Positions 47,131 through 59,490 of a stretch of 64,000 bases of DNA are shown here, in pieces. Every line of letters starts with the position of its first letter. Positions within the stretch are counted from its first letter, which is position 1. The stretch lies in contig NC_039360.1 of the NCBI RefSeq assembly GCF_003573695.1, forward strand, positions 60,183,830-60,247,829. The letters are read 5' to 3'. The stretch is from Papaver somniferum (taxonomy: Eukaryota; Streptophyta; Magnoliopsida; Ranunculales; Papaveraceae). The notes beneath the pieces were generated by a model. It did no database searches, was not told where the DNA came from, and worked only from the letters and a program-made list of their open reading frames with translations. A program made the translations under genes and the position numbers.

Positions 47131-47440
47131 GTGCTTACCATATCCTAAAGGTTTGTATATCTCTAGTTACTATATTAGTAAAGTATATGTGTGCATGCTA
47201 GCTAATGTTAGTTATTTGGTATGTTGGTTGGAATACATTTCAAATTTTTCAAGACCAAAAATATACATTTATTGCATATCTTTAGGATTTTCGGATTCAA
47301 TAATTCTTTGTCTTCCAAACAAGCCTTGGTCATAACACTATAACAATGAGCCTGTATTCTTACATACTCATCCCTTGACATACTGCCTAACCATTTGTAC
47401 GGGAAGTCAACTTGTTGATAGAGGAGAGTGACGGGGAGGC
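47131..47440 (+). repeat. Element E 5' LTR, middle part
   Basis: Resumes collinearity with 53740-54040 (CTATATTAGTAAA; GCATATCTTTAGGATTTTCGG; CTCATCCCTTGACATACTGCC) until the solo LTR. Confidence 0.6.
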
Positions 47441-47445
47441 ACATG

Positions 47446-49837
47446 TGAAAAACCGGGGGTCTAACAACCACACCCAATATTTCGATTAACAATCTGTATG
47501 GACTAACTCCAATATACTTTCTAGAGAATCAACTAGACATTCAGACTCAATCTAGATAAAAGTATATCAAAGAGTTAATAATATCTCAATCTCTCGATTT
47601 GATCTATACTCAAGCAAACAGAAATCTGCGAGTCTTTATCAAATATTAGAGAGATAAACTTGGATGGTACCAAAGACCAATATCCAAGTGTCAATCAATT
47701 TAAATCAACAACCAAAGGTTGGATATTCTAATTGATTGATCTTAACGCACAACCTGTGATGTTTCAATTATATAACAAAATATAATGCGGAAAAGAAATA
47801 ACACAGACACCAGAAGTTTTGTTAACCAGGAAACCGCAAATGCAGAAAAACCCCGGGACCTAGTCCAGATTGAACACACACTGTATTAATCTGCTACAGA
47901 TACTAGCCTAATACAAACTAACTTCAGTCTGACTGTAGTTGAACCCCAATCAATCTCACACCGATCTAAGGTACAATTATGCTCCTACGTCTCTGATCCC
48001 AGCAGGATACTACGCACTTGATTCCCTTAGCTGCTCTCACCCACAACTAAGAGTTGATACGACCCAAAGTCGAAGACTTTAATAAACAAATCTGTATCAC
48101 ACAGAAAAGTCTACGGTAATAAATAAATCTGTCTCCCCCAGAAATACCTACAAGTTTTTGTTCCATCTTTTGATGAATCAAGGTGAACAAGAACCAATTG
48201 ATAATCCGAACTTATATTCCTGAAGAACAGCCTAGAATTATCAATCGCCTCACAATAATCTTAATCGACGCGGCGAAAGAAGATATTGTGGAATCACAAA
48301 CGATGAGACGAAGATGTTTGTGACTACTTTTATATCTTGCCTATCGGAGATATCAATCTCGAGCACGATAGAATCAGCAAGATTAGATCACACAACTACA
48401 AGAAAGTAGTATCAGTCTGGCTTCACAATCCAAATGAATTCTTCAAGTCGTTAACCTATAGGGTCTCGAAGAAACCTAAGGTTAAAGGATAATCGACTCT
48501 AGCTTATACAACTAGTATCACACAGGAGGTGTGGGGATTAGGTTTCCCAGTTGCTAGAGTTCTCCCTTATATAGTCTTTCAAATCAGGGTTTGCAATCAA
48601 TGTTAGCTTAGTAACAAAGCATTCAATATTCACCATTAGATGAAAACCTGATTATATTCAAGCTAATATATTTCAACCGTTAGATCAAAAACTTAGATTG
48701 TTACACACAAATAAAATGCACGTTTTAGGTTTTTGTAACCGTACCCAAACTTATACATTTGTTGGTTCAACAGTAGTTAACCAAATGGTTAGCCATATGA
48801 GCAATTTCATATCAACCATATTCTTCTTCACCATAACTAGTTCAAATGACTCAAATGAACTAGTTAGAGAGTTGTTCAATTGCTTAGATTTTATATAAGT
48901 ATACAAGACACAATCGTAGCAAAAACGATTTGATTCACTCGAATCGATTCATGAACTTTATAGCCACGGTTTGCAAACTGCATTCCTTAGTTAATATAAA
49001 TATAAGTTCACAAATAATCGTCTTTAGATATAACCAACTCAAGTACGCGGACTGAGTAAGCGGACTTAAGTTCCCGAAAGGAGTTCACAAACTCCAGCAG
49101 ATTTTCTCGGGATGAGAACCTCCGCCAGTTCGCGGACTGGGTTCGCGGACTGGTAACAAACTCCAGCAGATTTTCTCGGGATGAGAACCTCCGCCAGCTC
49201 TTGTTACGGTTTTCCTAATCAACAAAGTACGCAGACTTTGGTTTAAGGAATAAGGATTTATACATATATGTGTTACCACACAATGCTTATATCCAACAAT
49301 GGTTATACAATATAAACTCTCATTTCAATCATTGAAACATTCTTAGAGGACGTTATATAGTTGTTATTCACAAACCATTTTTCGTCAAAGCCATTTTCAA
49401 GTGATTGAAACATATCATGACTTTCGTCACTAGGTAAAGATGAACTTGGCCAAAGCGAAAGCTTACCAACACATATTTAAAGAAATAGATAGGCGAGAGA
49501 AACTCGGCTCGAAATAGAAAATGTGTATAATCAAAGTCTATAAAGCAAAACGAATTTTGTCTCAAGATAGGAGATAAAGTATATAGACTTTTGAGTGATA
49601 GATAAGTTCAATTATCCACATACCTTTTAGTCGATGAAGTTCCACCAGTTCCTCGAGTAGTCCTTCGTCTTGTATGATGATCGCCATGAATCTCTTGAGC
49701 TCAACTATACTTTCTATCCTAGTCCGAGACTTAGTTATAATGGACTAGAAATCAAGACTTATAGTTTTGATCACTAACATTGACAAACATGCTTGAGATA
49801 GCAACGCATGCGAGTTCGACCGAGCAGTGCTCTAACA
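47446..49837 (-). mobile_element. Solo LTR of the TGTTAGAGC family, minus strand
   Basis: On the minus strand it starts TGTTAGAGCACTGCTCGG (at 49837) and ends CCCCCGGTTTTTCA (at 47446). A perfect 5-bp duplication ACATG flanks it (47441-47445, 49838-49842). Length 2392 bp. It includes the duplicated segment AACTCCAGCAGATTTTCTCG (49091 and 49158). No internal region, so it is a recombined solo LTR. Confidence 0.9.
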
Positions 49838-49842
49838 ACATG

Positions 49843-51602
49843 AAACAGAGCATATGATCTCTCGATCATTATATGATTGTTTCAACACCTTCAAGGAGAT
49901 TTTCCTCTTCATTACTCATACATTTTCTATCCATAATTGAGAATCTGATTAAAACGATAGTTAAGATTTTATGATGATAGTGTCTACAAGTCGTATATGT
50001 GTAGCTATTGTTGAAAGGTTTGAAACGAGCCAAAAATCACTCATTTCGGGCATTGAACGCAAACATTATGCTCACAATGGTATTTTGTGTATGTATTCGT
50101 ACTTGGTATTTCTACTAGGACCGTTCCTAATAAAAATCCTTAGGATCGATCGTAATAATTGATCTTAAGTATACATGAAGGAGTGTAAAACTATCTTACT
50201 CATAACTTTTTCGTTCGAAATCGGAATGACCTCATTATTTTTTGCGTTGGTTTCACTATTCTCGTTTCTACAAGATTGAGATATTTGTAATACTTAATTC
50301 TCTATTAATTTTTTCTGGTACATTGTGCTTGAGTTCATGGGAAAACCATAGTGTTTCAGTCTTATATATTGACTCACTTTCTTATGGTTATTGACTTTTG
50401 AGTATATCCGATCTCCGGATCATGTCCTTGTGATTGCTATATCAATATCATAAGAAATTTGTGATAGTTTAGCTCATATGTGAATCACATATACTAATGT
50501 TTGTTTATGTTCTATAAAATAAAGATTTGGTATACACATGAGTGCTTTTAGTATATGAGATAATTATGGTTTTCATTAACCATAAGTTTCGGTCCCATAT
50601 TAGCTTGTCTTTTTAAGTGGATTTCATATCTAACCTTTAGGGTTGCTTTATCATAGAATCTTAATAATATGATGTTGATTAACTAATGTGCGAAGACACA
50701 GATAAACTAGTATTGATTTATATTCAATAAATTGTATATGTGGTATACATATGAATTGTTTCGGTTTTAATCCTTCTGTTGTGGCAGGTGATGGCAAAGA
50801 TCGTCTGACCTTTCCCTGGTAAAGGTTGTTCTCGTGTTAGTCTTTTGTTTTGCAGCAAATAACATACAATGGAGGAGAAATCTACTTTGCGTTGGTGCTT
50901 AATGATATATTTTTGTGGGGTGTGTGGTTCTGAAAATGAAGGAAGAATTATTTACGATGAGCAACTAGATCGATTCAGGTTATATTTTTTCTTATCAAAG
51001 TGAGGAACGATATTTCTGTTGATCTTTTTCGGGTAATTATTCCTTAGTAAGAGACTGAATCTAGATTGCTTTGGTATTTTCGGTTTATTGTTGCTTACTA
51101 AAAGTGGTGTATTAGACCTCCATTTTACTCAGACTCTTATAGGTTGTATCGAGTTCTTATGAACATGAGGGTCTTTTTGAAATACTTATTGCATTTTACG
51201 TACCTATTTCATTTTTGTGATAAAAATGAGGAGAAATAGATGAAGTATATAATCACTGAGAAAGGATTATATATGCTAAAAAGTATATATCATAATGGAA
51301 AAGAGTAAGGAATTGATCAAGGGGGAGAAACATATCAGGTTGTGTAGTATTACATACTACAAAAGTGAAAAACAAATATGTTCAGATTGAATATATACCT
51401 AGCTCGTTGTTAGGGGGAGTAAAGCTTTTTGTTATTCAAATGCTTCAGCAATGACATTAATTATTTGTTGAATATTGCAGGACTTTGTGTTGTTGAAACT
51501 TGGAAGCAAGCATATGAAGATATAGTTAAGAGATTGAAATGTATTAATTGTATTCTCCACATGTAAGGAGTCTTGTCATTAAACTTGACAAAGGGGGGAT
51601 AT
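49843..51602 (+). other. Element E remainder: LTR end and internal remnant, with polypurine tract
   Basis: No intact Gag or Pol frame. The right end has the layout of a copia 3' end: GTTGAAACTTGGAAGCAAGC, then ACTTGACAAAGGGGGGATAT as polypurine tract immediately before the LTR at 51603. Another purine-rich AAGGGGGAGAAAC lies at about 51317. Confidence 0.5.
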
Positions 51603-52180
51603 TGTTGGGGAATTATTCGGTTGAACCCACCAAGCGTTGTGATGTCAAGTTTGGTTGTCATATTTTAGCTCCAAAACTCGAAGATGCTTGATCAGATTAC
51701 TAGAGTCAAAATCGTTAAGGTTAGACTAGTAACAATAGAAATGTTAAGACTCGCTCATATTACACTGAAGAACATGAAGACGTATCAGCATCAACGAACA
51801 CATTATCCTTCCTTTCGAGGTTAGTAACACAGACTTGACTTGTTCAATTTCTATCTATGTTTTTTTCAACTCGTTCACATTGGAAACATAACATACGAAG
51901 TATACTAATGAATCTCTACTATTGTTGACTTGATCATTTCATCATGCATATACTAGTAGGTTTACACAACTTTGGTATATTGGATTACGAAGTATATTTT
52001 AGTTATTTCGACTTCGATGTATTCGACATAACATTAATTGATAACTTGTTGTCAGTTAGTGTGTTAAACTCTCGGGTTGATTCCATGCCACGTAGACTAT
52101 GTTTACTTACACGAGTTTAAGAAAATAGACGTATGAAACTTGTTTCGTAGTTGAAAGGTATTAAATAATTTGTTCTATGA

Positions 52181-52330
52181 CCGATCCCTTAAACAAGGAT
52201 CTTTACTATGACTGATTCTAAGGATCTCCAATAGGACCGATCCCTAACCAAGGATCTCTACTAGGACCGGACCCAAGGATCACTACTAGACCGATCCCAT
52301 GGATCCCTAGCTAAATTGATCCTTTGGTTA
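52181..52330 (+). repeat. GACCGATCCC-type minisatellite in the LTR
   Basis: Five or six degenerate units of 25-32 bp, each with GACCGATCCC and AAGGATC(T). Shorter versions occur at 43305-43375 and near 50110. Confidence 0.8.
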
Positions 52331-52384
52331 ACCAATATTAATGTTTTCGGTTTATCTATTACTTTTACATTAATAAATAATAAA

Positions 52385-53535
52385 AATAAGTAATCTCAGA
52401 GGACAAGATAATGGTTGGAAGCCGAGCCACAAGCTAAGCTCCAACCCCCTCTGAATAGCTACTCCTACTCGATGAAACAAAAAATTACCTACTTTAAAAG
52501 TCGTATCGTGCCTAATGAGAAAATTCTTCAGTCTCTTTAGAAAAATTCTCCAGTCTCTTTAGAAAAACCAAAAACTCCTCACTAAGCTCTCCTAATATCG
52601 TGAAATCCAAGGTACCAAAGTAATAACCATGTCTAGAGAAGATGTCGATATATTTGTTGCGCTTACGATCAACAACACGAGAAATAGCCACACCACGCAA
52701 AAAAAATGCACATCATTGCTTGTGAAAGGAGAAACACCTGTAACGTCAAAACAAGTATCCCAGTTATACACCAGAATATATGCATGTATAGCTTCACCAC
52801 CATCACTAGTAAGGAAACCAAGAGAAGCCTATGTTTTAGCTTGTACTCCCACTCGAAAGCACATATACGACATTGTGTCACGCATGAGATCATGGAAAAA
52901 TTTCAAGCCAACTTCATATGTACAATGTATAGCGCGTAATCACCAAAAACATCCATGCTACTCCCACAACAAGAACAAAGACTATCCTCGACAAATAAAG
53001 GAACACCCAGCCTATAACCAAGTATTGCGCTAAATTTTCGAGGCCCAATTTTTTGACCCAAACCCTCTATAGGAATAGCCATCAGGTAGTCTTGACTCTT
53101 GAGTATTATTGATCTTATTGTTATGCCATATAGCAAGATCTCGTTGCCTCATACCGTATTTAGTGGGCATTTCCTTCGTCACGTGATCAAAATACATATC
53201 TGCCAATTTACTCATGGGATGGGGGCAGAAGTTTCAACAAAGAGAGAAGAAGAACCTAAACTGCAAATACGGTTAGGCGCATCCAAAGCAAGCATACATG
53301 AAGGGCTCATACCTGTGACACCAGAATTGCGCAAAATATTACCTTATAACTGTTGAGTTTTCAAGAAAGAAGCAAGGTAGCAATATACTGCATCGTATCT
53401 TCCATCGTGTATAAACCCAAACCACCATTTTTAATGGGCAGTGAAGCCACACGCATCTGTAAATTCCCAAAACCAGGACCATCACATGTAACCAAAAAAA
53501 AAATATAATAAAAAAATAAAATAAAAAAACTATTA
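52385..53535 (-). pseudogene. Fragment of a plant reverse-transcriptase-like gene (C-terminal part)
   Basis: On the minus strand, in several broken frames, it reads VASLPIKNGGLGLYTMED, TGMSPSCMLALDAP, AIPIEGLGQKIGPRKFSAIL, YRLGVPLFVEDSLCSCC, MDVFGDYAL and YNWDTCFDVTGVSP. This succession is the C-terminal region of widespread plant LINE/reverse-transcriptase-like proteins, including the usually conserved GDHAxxC site, here GDYAL. Stops and shifts show it is dead. The A-rich stretch at 53490-53530 lies on the plus strand, that is, at the upstream side of the coding orientation, so it is not an ordinary poly-A tail. Confidence 0.75.
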
Positions 53536-53800
53536 TTTTAGGATTTGCATAGATATTAAAAATGTGTTTGGTTAATATGGAAAGTTCAAAAGATGTCGGC
53601 ATAATATTTGAACATGTGCTAAACTCTTATTACTATTACTTATTGTTCAAATATGTTGATACTCAAGGTGAGATCCCGAACAGAAATATTCTATATATCT
53701 TTTAGATATTCAGAATTTATATGTTATTTATATCCCAATGGATAAGCATACGCTTGTGACTATATTAGTAAATTATTTGTTGAATGTTGGATTATATTAG

Positions 53801-54560
53801 TTTTCATTAAATAGAGATTGTGATGTATGAGTTGGATTACAATCGGAATTTTAATAAAACCGAATATAAACCTTTATTTCATATCTTTAGGATTTTTGAA
53901 TTCAGTAGTCATTATAAATAGCGAAGCTTGTAATTCTTACAAACTTATCCCTTGGACACAATGACCTAATTGTTTATGTAATACCCGCTTAAAATGAGAG
54001 TATCCTAGTTAGGTGAAATCTCTTATATGCACTGATAAGTGCATCATCTGCATGATTTTAATATCAAACCCATACTAATATTTGCTATAATTTCTGCATG
54101 ATTTTAGTATCCTTATTAGTTTTCATTAAAGAGAGATTTTGATGTATGAGTTGGATTACAATCGGAATGTTAATAAAACCGAAAATAAACCTTTATTTCA
54201 TATCTTTAGGATTTCCGGATTTGGTAGTCATTATAAATAGTGAAGCTTGTAATTCTTACACACTTATCCCTTGGACACAATGACCTAATTGTTTATGTAA
54301 TACTCGCTCGATATGAGAGTATCCTAGTTAGGTGAAATCTCTTATGTGCACTGATAAGTGCATCATCTACATGATTTTAGTATCAAATCCATACTAATAT
54401 TTGTTATAACTTATCCCTTGGACACAATGACCTAACTGTTTATGTAATACTCGCTTGATAGGAGAGTATCTTAGTTAGGTGAAATCTCTTATGTGCACTG
54501 ATAAGTGCACTATCTACATGATTTTAGTATCAAATCCATACTAATATTTGCTATAATTTC
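53801..54560 (+). repeat. Tandem duplication spanning the junction of LTR E and A-type LTR F
   Basis: Unit 1 (53801-54119) and unit 2 (from 54120) are 319 bp apart and contain both LTR-E sequence (TTATCCCTTGGACACAATG) and the first about 70 bp of the A-type LTR (TGATAAGTGCATCATC). A third, shortened unit begins at about 54405 with the same 147 bp and leads into the full LTR at 54499. Confidence 0.85.
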
Positions 54561-55851
54561 TGAAATTTATCTTACTATAACTCTTGTTTTCTTTTATTTA
54601 TTTCAATGTAATGATTCATCCCAAGAAGAGTGACAATGTCTACAAAGATCTAATAAGTGAAGTACTCTAAGTATACAAGTGTTTAGAGCCAAGGAAATTG
54701 GAAGAAGTGTGATGAAAATGAGCAAAAAACGTTGAAAACATATGGAATAACATAAATTCAGGAATTGTACCTTCAAATAAAGAATTTCTTTCATAATATT
54801 GTAGAGAATTGAAATACTAAGAAACGCAAAAGAATGAGATCATTTTGAGATCGTACGTAAAAGTTATGAACAAAATGGTGAAACCAATTTGGATTTGGTT
54901 TCTATTGGGCCTATTTTAGGCCTGCGAGGTAAGAAAATGAAGGGATGTGTTTGGGGCTTGCTTTGGACATGAAAATTAGGGATTTTGGTGGATTTTAAGG
55001 AGGTCAGGTTTCCTAGTTGGATGAGGATCAAGAAGAGGTTACAAAAGCATATATAAAGGGGAACCTAAATACACTTTTACACATTCCATTTTCTCTACAA
55101 CATTTTCTTTTTCTTTTTTCTTCGTATTATGTCGAGGTAATTATTTCTTTGATTAGGGATGATTTCAAAGTTTGAATAATGAAATTATAATTACTTTTAC
55201 AAGTCTATTTTAAGTAGTTTTCTTGTTGATTGTCTCTATTATTTCTAGTGTATAATATTTATTATTTGGTTATTTAATTGGCCATTTAAACCAACCTACT
55301 AATAATTCTTCTACACAAGTAACACATCGCAAAATCTGACAGAGGGATTCTGTTAAGTGATTTTGTATATGGATGACACTAGTAAGCACACCGAGCTTAT
55401 ACATTTGATGCTAGTTAGAATCAACCTAATTCACAAAACGTAAAGTGTCCGACTAATTTACACCTGGAGAGTTTTTCTTAGTGGGTTAGTTGGATAAATT
55501 TTGTTAATCGACTGCTTTCATATTCAGTGTCAATAGGAATTCCGGAATATCATAGCTTATTATTATTCTACGGTTGGCGAAAATATAAATTTAACAACAA
55601 ATAACAAGTATTTTAATTAAGTTTATTTTCAGTGATAACAGAGGATTCCTTAATGGTCTTTCTTCACATTGTTTTCAAACCAATTTTTATTAGTTCCTTT
55701 TGTTTATTTATATTGTTCTACAGCCAAAAGTCCCCCCTTTGATATTTTTAACAATTAGAAACTCCATGCTCTTCGTGGGAACGAACTCCATACCATTACC
55801 AGTTAATTGTGTAGAAAAAAGTGAACTAATTTGTTGTATAAATGACGCGCA
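54499..55851 (+). repeat. Element F 5' LTR
   Basis: 1353 bp, related to the LTR of A (GATAAGTGCA, AATGAGATCATT, and CTTCTACACAAGTA in the middle). It ends near ATGACGCGCA. Confidence 0.8.
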
Positions 55852-55859
55852 CCAGATTT

Positions 55860-55877
55860 TGACGCCACTGCCGGGAA
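55860..55877 (+). promoter_or_regulatory. Element F primer-binding site, degenerate
   Basis: TGACGCCACTGCCGGGAA matches the tRNA-Asp-type site of element A with TGGCGCC changed to TGACGCC. Confidence 0.7.
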
Positions 55878-56296
55878 GCAATCAATAGATTTTAGTTGTT
55901 ATTTTTCTTAGTTTGTTTAGAATTTTTGTTTTTCGATTTTTTATTTTTTTTATTTTTTAGGTATCATTAATTTTTTTTTCTTTCACAATGAATTAATAGT
56001 AGTCATAGCTCGTCTGGAACGGGAAGTAAATTCTATGGTGTTGGTGTTTTAGCTTTTACCACTTTAGGTGAACTCAATGAAGATTTTATTTGTTTTTTTA
56101 AGCGTCTAAAGAATTGTTTAGTTAATAATGATGCTGGTTGTGGTCTAGGTAGGTTTATTTTTCATAGATTGAGTGTTGCTATTCCAAAAGGAGTTGGTGT
56201 CAGCTTGTTGCTCGGCTGCCAACTAAAAACTCTGTTGTTTAATTAAATACAGATCTTCGTAGTTAATTTTAAATTATATAATTTTTTATCATCGTC

Positions 56297-56880
56297 ATGT
56301 TTCCTTTTGGGTATAACATATACGGTGTGCAAGATCAACCATATCACATCGATAATCCGTTTAATACTAATTAATGTGGTTTTCAATCTTAATCTTATGA
56401 TAACTACCAACTATACCATGGGTATAATCATAGCCAATCTTTTGGCCATGATCAATATCCCAGATAACCTTCTGTATACTCTCATACATATCAACAACCT
56501 TGTGACGGTATGTAAGGGAACAATCACGAGGATTGGAGGATATTTATACTTCTAATCAATTTTTTTCTAGTAATATGCAGATATCAGAGAGTTTGAAACT
56601 CAAAAATTATGATAACGAATCAAGACTTTCTCCTCTTTGTCGTGTTCCTTCTTCACTCATTCACAATTTTTTTTTTTGGAAATGCTAAATATGACCATTT
56701 GGAAGAATCTAGAGAATCATAAGAGACTCTCAAAGAAATTAACATGGTTATACGAACAGAACTTCAACGTTGTTGGGATATTGAAGATTATGAGGTGGAA
56801 GAAGATTCTGATGAAGATAAGCAACCTTTGGAAAGTCCTTGTAATAATGGTAAATTTATTTCCAAAAGTTATAAATGGAT
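56297..56880 (+). pseudogene. Element F gag-like remnant
   Basis: An ATG at 56297 opens MFPFGYNIYGVQDQPY, the same Tyr/Gln/Asn-rich start as at 25142, followed by several stops (after codon 25 and beyond). A later piece resembles the acidic segment of element A (KPFESPCN type, about 56825-56855). Confidence 0.7.
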
Positions 56881-58485
56881 ATAAAAGAGCTAATAAGTAA
56901 AGTACTCGAAGCCTTTAAGTGTCTAGACCCAAGGAAAGTAGAAAAAGTGCAACAAAATGAACAAAGAACGTCGAAAACACATATAATACCATAAAGTAAA
57001 TAATTGAAACTTCAAATAAATAATTTGTTTTCATCATCGTGTAGAGAATTGAAATACGAATAGAATGCGAAAAGAATGAGGTCATTCCGACTTCATATGA
57101 AAAAGTTATGAGCGAAATGGTGAAACCATTTTGGATTTGGTATTTGTTGGGCCTATTTTGGGCTTCAACGGGAACAAAATGAAGGGATGCGTTGTGGGAT
57201 TTCTTTAGACGTGAAAATATGTTTTTAGGTGGATTTTGAGAGGTTAAGTGTCCTAACTGGTAAGGTGAGCAACAAGTAAAATCTGTGGATTTGGTGTCAT
57301 CCACACATGGTCCATCTAAATGGTGGGTTTTAGATTTTCATCCAAGACTAGTCCATCACTTGCGGGTCTCACATCCATGGGTGGACGGGTGAATCGGTTG
57401 GATTCGGATAAATTGGCGGATTTGTATTTAAAAAAATTATCTAATTAAGATAAAAGCATAACTGATAATTTTTTTATTTAACTAATGATTTATAACATCC
57501 TAAAACATTCATATCCTTACATGTGTAACTGAACCTTCTTCGTCGATCTACCGACATCATGTAAAGATAAAATTTTCATAGATGAAGAATATGAAGTAGA
57601 TATATACTACTAAGTAGAAATTACTAAATTTACCTTCAAACCTTGCATAATTCTTAACCTAGCGGGTGCGAGTGTCCAATGAAATTTTAGATATGCACCC
57701 GCACCGATCTAGTATTTAATAGATTTTTAAGAACTGATCCATGTCCAATTCATCCATGAGCGGGTTGGTGTCTACCTGCCAAATTTTCGGGTGGATTGGG
57801 TTGGATTGTACTACCCATGCTCAGCGCTACTAACTGGATAAGGATCAAGAGGAAGTAGAAATACTTTTTAGTTACCAGGTTTCCTAGTTAGATAGACATC
57901 AAGAGGAGGTTACAAAAGCATATATTAAGGGGATCCTAGATACAACTTTTACACATTCAATTTTCTCTACAACTTCTTTTTCTTCTTTCTTCGTACTATG
58001 CTAGGTAAATAGTTCTTTGATTAGGGATGATTTCAAATTCATGAATAATGGAACTAAAATTATTTTTACAAGTTTATTTTGAGTTTTAGTTTTCTTTTTG
58101 GTTGTCTCTCTATTATTTTCAGTGTCTAAGAATTATTATTTGGTTATTTAATTGGCAATTTAAACCAACCTAATAATAATTCTTCTAACAGTATGGGTTG
58201 TGTGATACGTGTAACAGTCACTCAATTCCTTACATAAGTAATCCATCGCAAAATCTGACCGAGGGATTTTGTTAAGTGGTTGTGCATAGAGATGACATTA
58301 GAAAGCAAACCGAGCTTATGCGTCTGATGCTAGATAGAATCAACCTAATTCACAAAATGTAAAGCATCCGACTAATTTACACCTCGAGAGCTTATTTTTG
58401 GCGACTTAGTTGGATAGAATCTGGTAATCAGTCGCATCCAAATTCAGTGACAACACGAATTCCAAGGATATCAGAGCTTATCTAG
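56881..58485 (+). repeat. Element F 3' LTR, truncated and interrupted
   Basis: Collinear with 54641-55560 (CTAATAAGTAAAGTACTC; GGTCATTCCGACTTC; TTGGATTTGGTATTTGTTGG). It is interrupted at 57262-57830 and ends near 58485. Confidence 0.8.
57262..57830. mobile_element. hAT-like MITE in the LTR of F
   Basis: The LTR reads continuously across this point in the 5' copy (near 55025). Flanks TAACTGGT (57254-57261) and TAACTGGA (57831-57838) resemble an 8-bp duplication. Subterminal TGAGCAACAAGTAAAATC and, from the other end, TGAGCATGGGTAGTACAATC form imperfect inverted repeats. 569 bp; no transposase. Confidence 0.65.
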
Positions 58486-59195
58486 TTTATTTACTTTGTG
58501 ATTATTTTTCTATGATTTAAGGTCACTCGAACTAGTTCAAGTATCAACGACTTCAAATTTTATATTTTGATTCAAGATTTGAAGATATGACTTTCGTTCC
58601 ATGCGTGTTCGATCATTAATGGATCTAAGTTGTTTATGCATGTACTTTGAAGACTGAAGATTCAAGACTAAAAATTTCTTTTTGGTATTCTGATCTTTGT
58701 GATAACTTCGTGCACACTTGATTGATTCTGATCCGAGAAGTTTGTTTATCTCGTATAAAATTTTAAGCTTGTTATATATATCAGCAATATGTCTAGGTGT
58801 TTCTCCTTGAGATCTACTCTGGCAGTTTGCAAACTAAGATTGATTATTTCGGTAATATCAATCTTAGTTGATCTAAACGAACAAATAAGTTTATATTGAT
58901 TAAACATAAGAATTTTTGTACTCAACTATATCTGTGATTAAGTTGTTGATTTGGGAGATTGATAGAGCGGTTACTGAAATAGATTAGTCCTTTGTTGTTT
59001 TAGAATATGACCTTAAGAAGTTGAGTGATTGAAGTCTTCACGACAGCTGAAGCAACTCAAGATAGTATATTATATCTTAGGATTCACATACGTAGACCAG
59101 ATTGGTTGCGGGCGTAGGGATACTGAAGGAACTGGGTAACTTGGATTTAGTTTACTTGGTCTCAACTATACGAAGGTTAGGTAGATATTTGTTTT
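58486..59195 (+). repeat. Fragment of a TGTTAGAGC-family LTR
   Basis: Resembles the interior of the LTRs at 31049-33301 and 47446-49837 (CACTCGAACTAGTTC; GGTCTCAACTA near 59158). It lacks both ends. No gene. Confidence 0.5.
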
Positions 59196-59490
59196 TGTTT
59201 TCAATCTCAGTCTTATTAAAACTACCAATCATACTAGAGGTTAACCAAAATCAATATTTTAGATATGCCGCTATGGTCAATATCTTCAGGAACCTTATAA
59301 CCATTCTGATACATGCTGAAAAAGAAAGGGTACCAAGTACACCTCCAACTTTTTCGTTCGGACCTATAAGACAAAACATAATACTATTAATAAGTAGATA
59401 TTCAGAAAAGATCCTTGTATATGATTGTATATATGGTTTATCTTTTTTCACAATCAGTAGCATAAATCAAAGATTCATGTGCTTTTTATG
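59196..59490 (+). pseudogene. Gag-like fragment of an A-type element
   Basis: TTTTCAATCTCAGTCTTATT, AACTACCAATCAT and ATGGTCAATATC follow the order seen at 25208-25290 in element A. It continues at 62988-63041 across the inserted block. No intact frame. Confidence 0.6.

Larger units (their letters stand above)
51603..54498 (+). repeat. Element E 3' LTR, interrupted and partly duplicated
   Basis: Starts TGTTGGGGAATTATTCGGTT. It is collinear with 42715-43557 to about 52355, is interrupted by the reverse-transcriptase-like fragment (52385-53535), resumes at about 53560 and continues into the tandem duplication at 53801. Confidence 0.65.
54499..58485 (+). mobile_element. Element F: second A-type Ty3/gypsy element, internally deleted
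   Basis: The 5' LTR 54499-55851 starts TGATAAGTGCAC; a primer site and gag-like remnant follow, and LTR sequence begins again at about 56881. The left edge of that second LTR is missing: gag-like sequence (matching 25845) runs straight into LTR position about 140. The right end stops near 58485 without the final LTR bases. Everything between mid-gag and the LTR has been deleted. Confidence 0.8.

Noticed and set aside
49085..49279. Minus-strand frame with repeated GGGSHPEKICWSL
   Set aside because: Encoded by a duplicated 67-bp segment inside a solo LTR.
53490..53530. A-rich stretch as the poly-A tail of the reverse-transcriptase-like fragment
   Set aside because: The coding fragments read on the minus strand, so a tail would appear as T-rich sequence at the lower-coordinate end; the A-rich stretch is on the wrong side.
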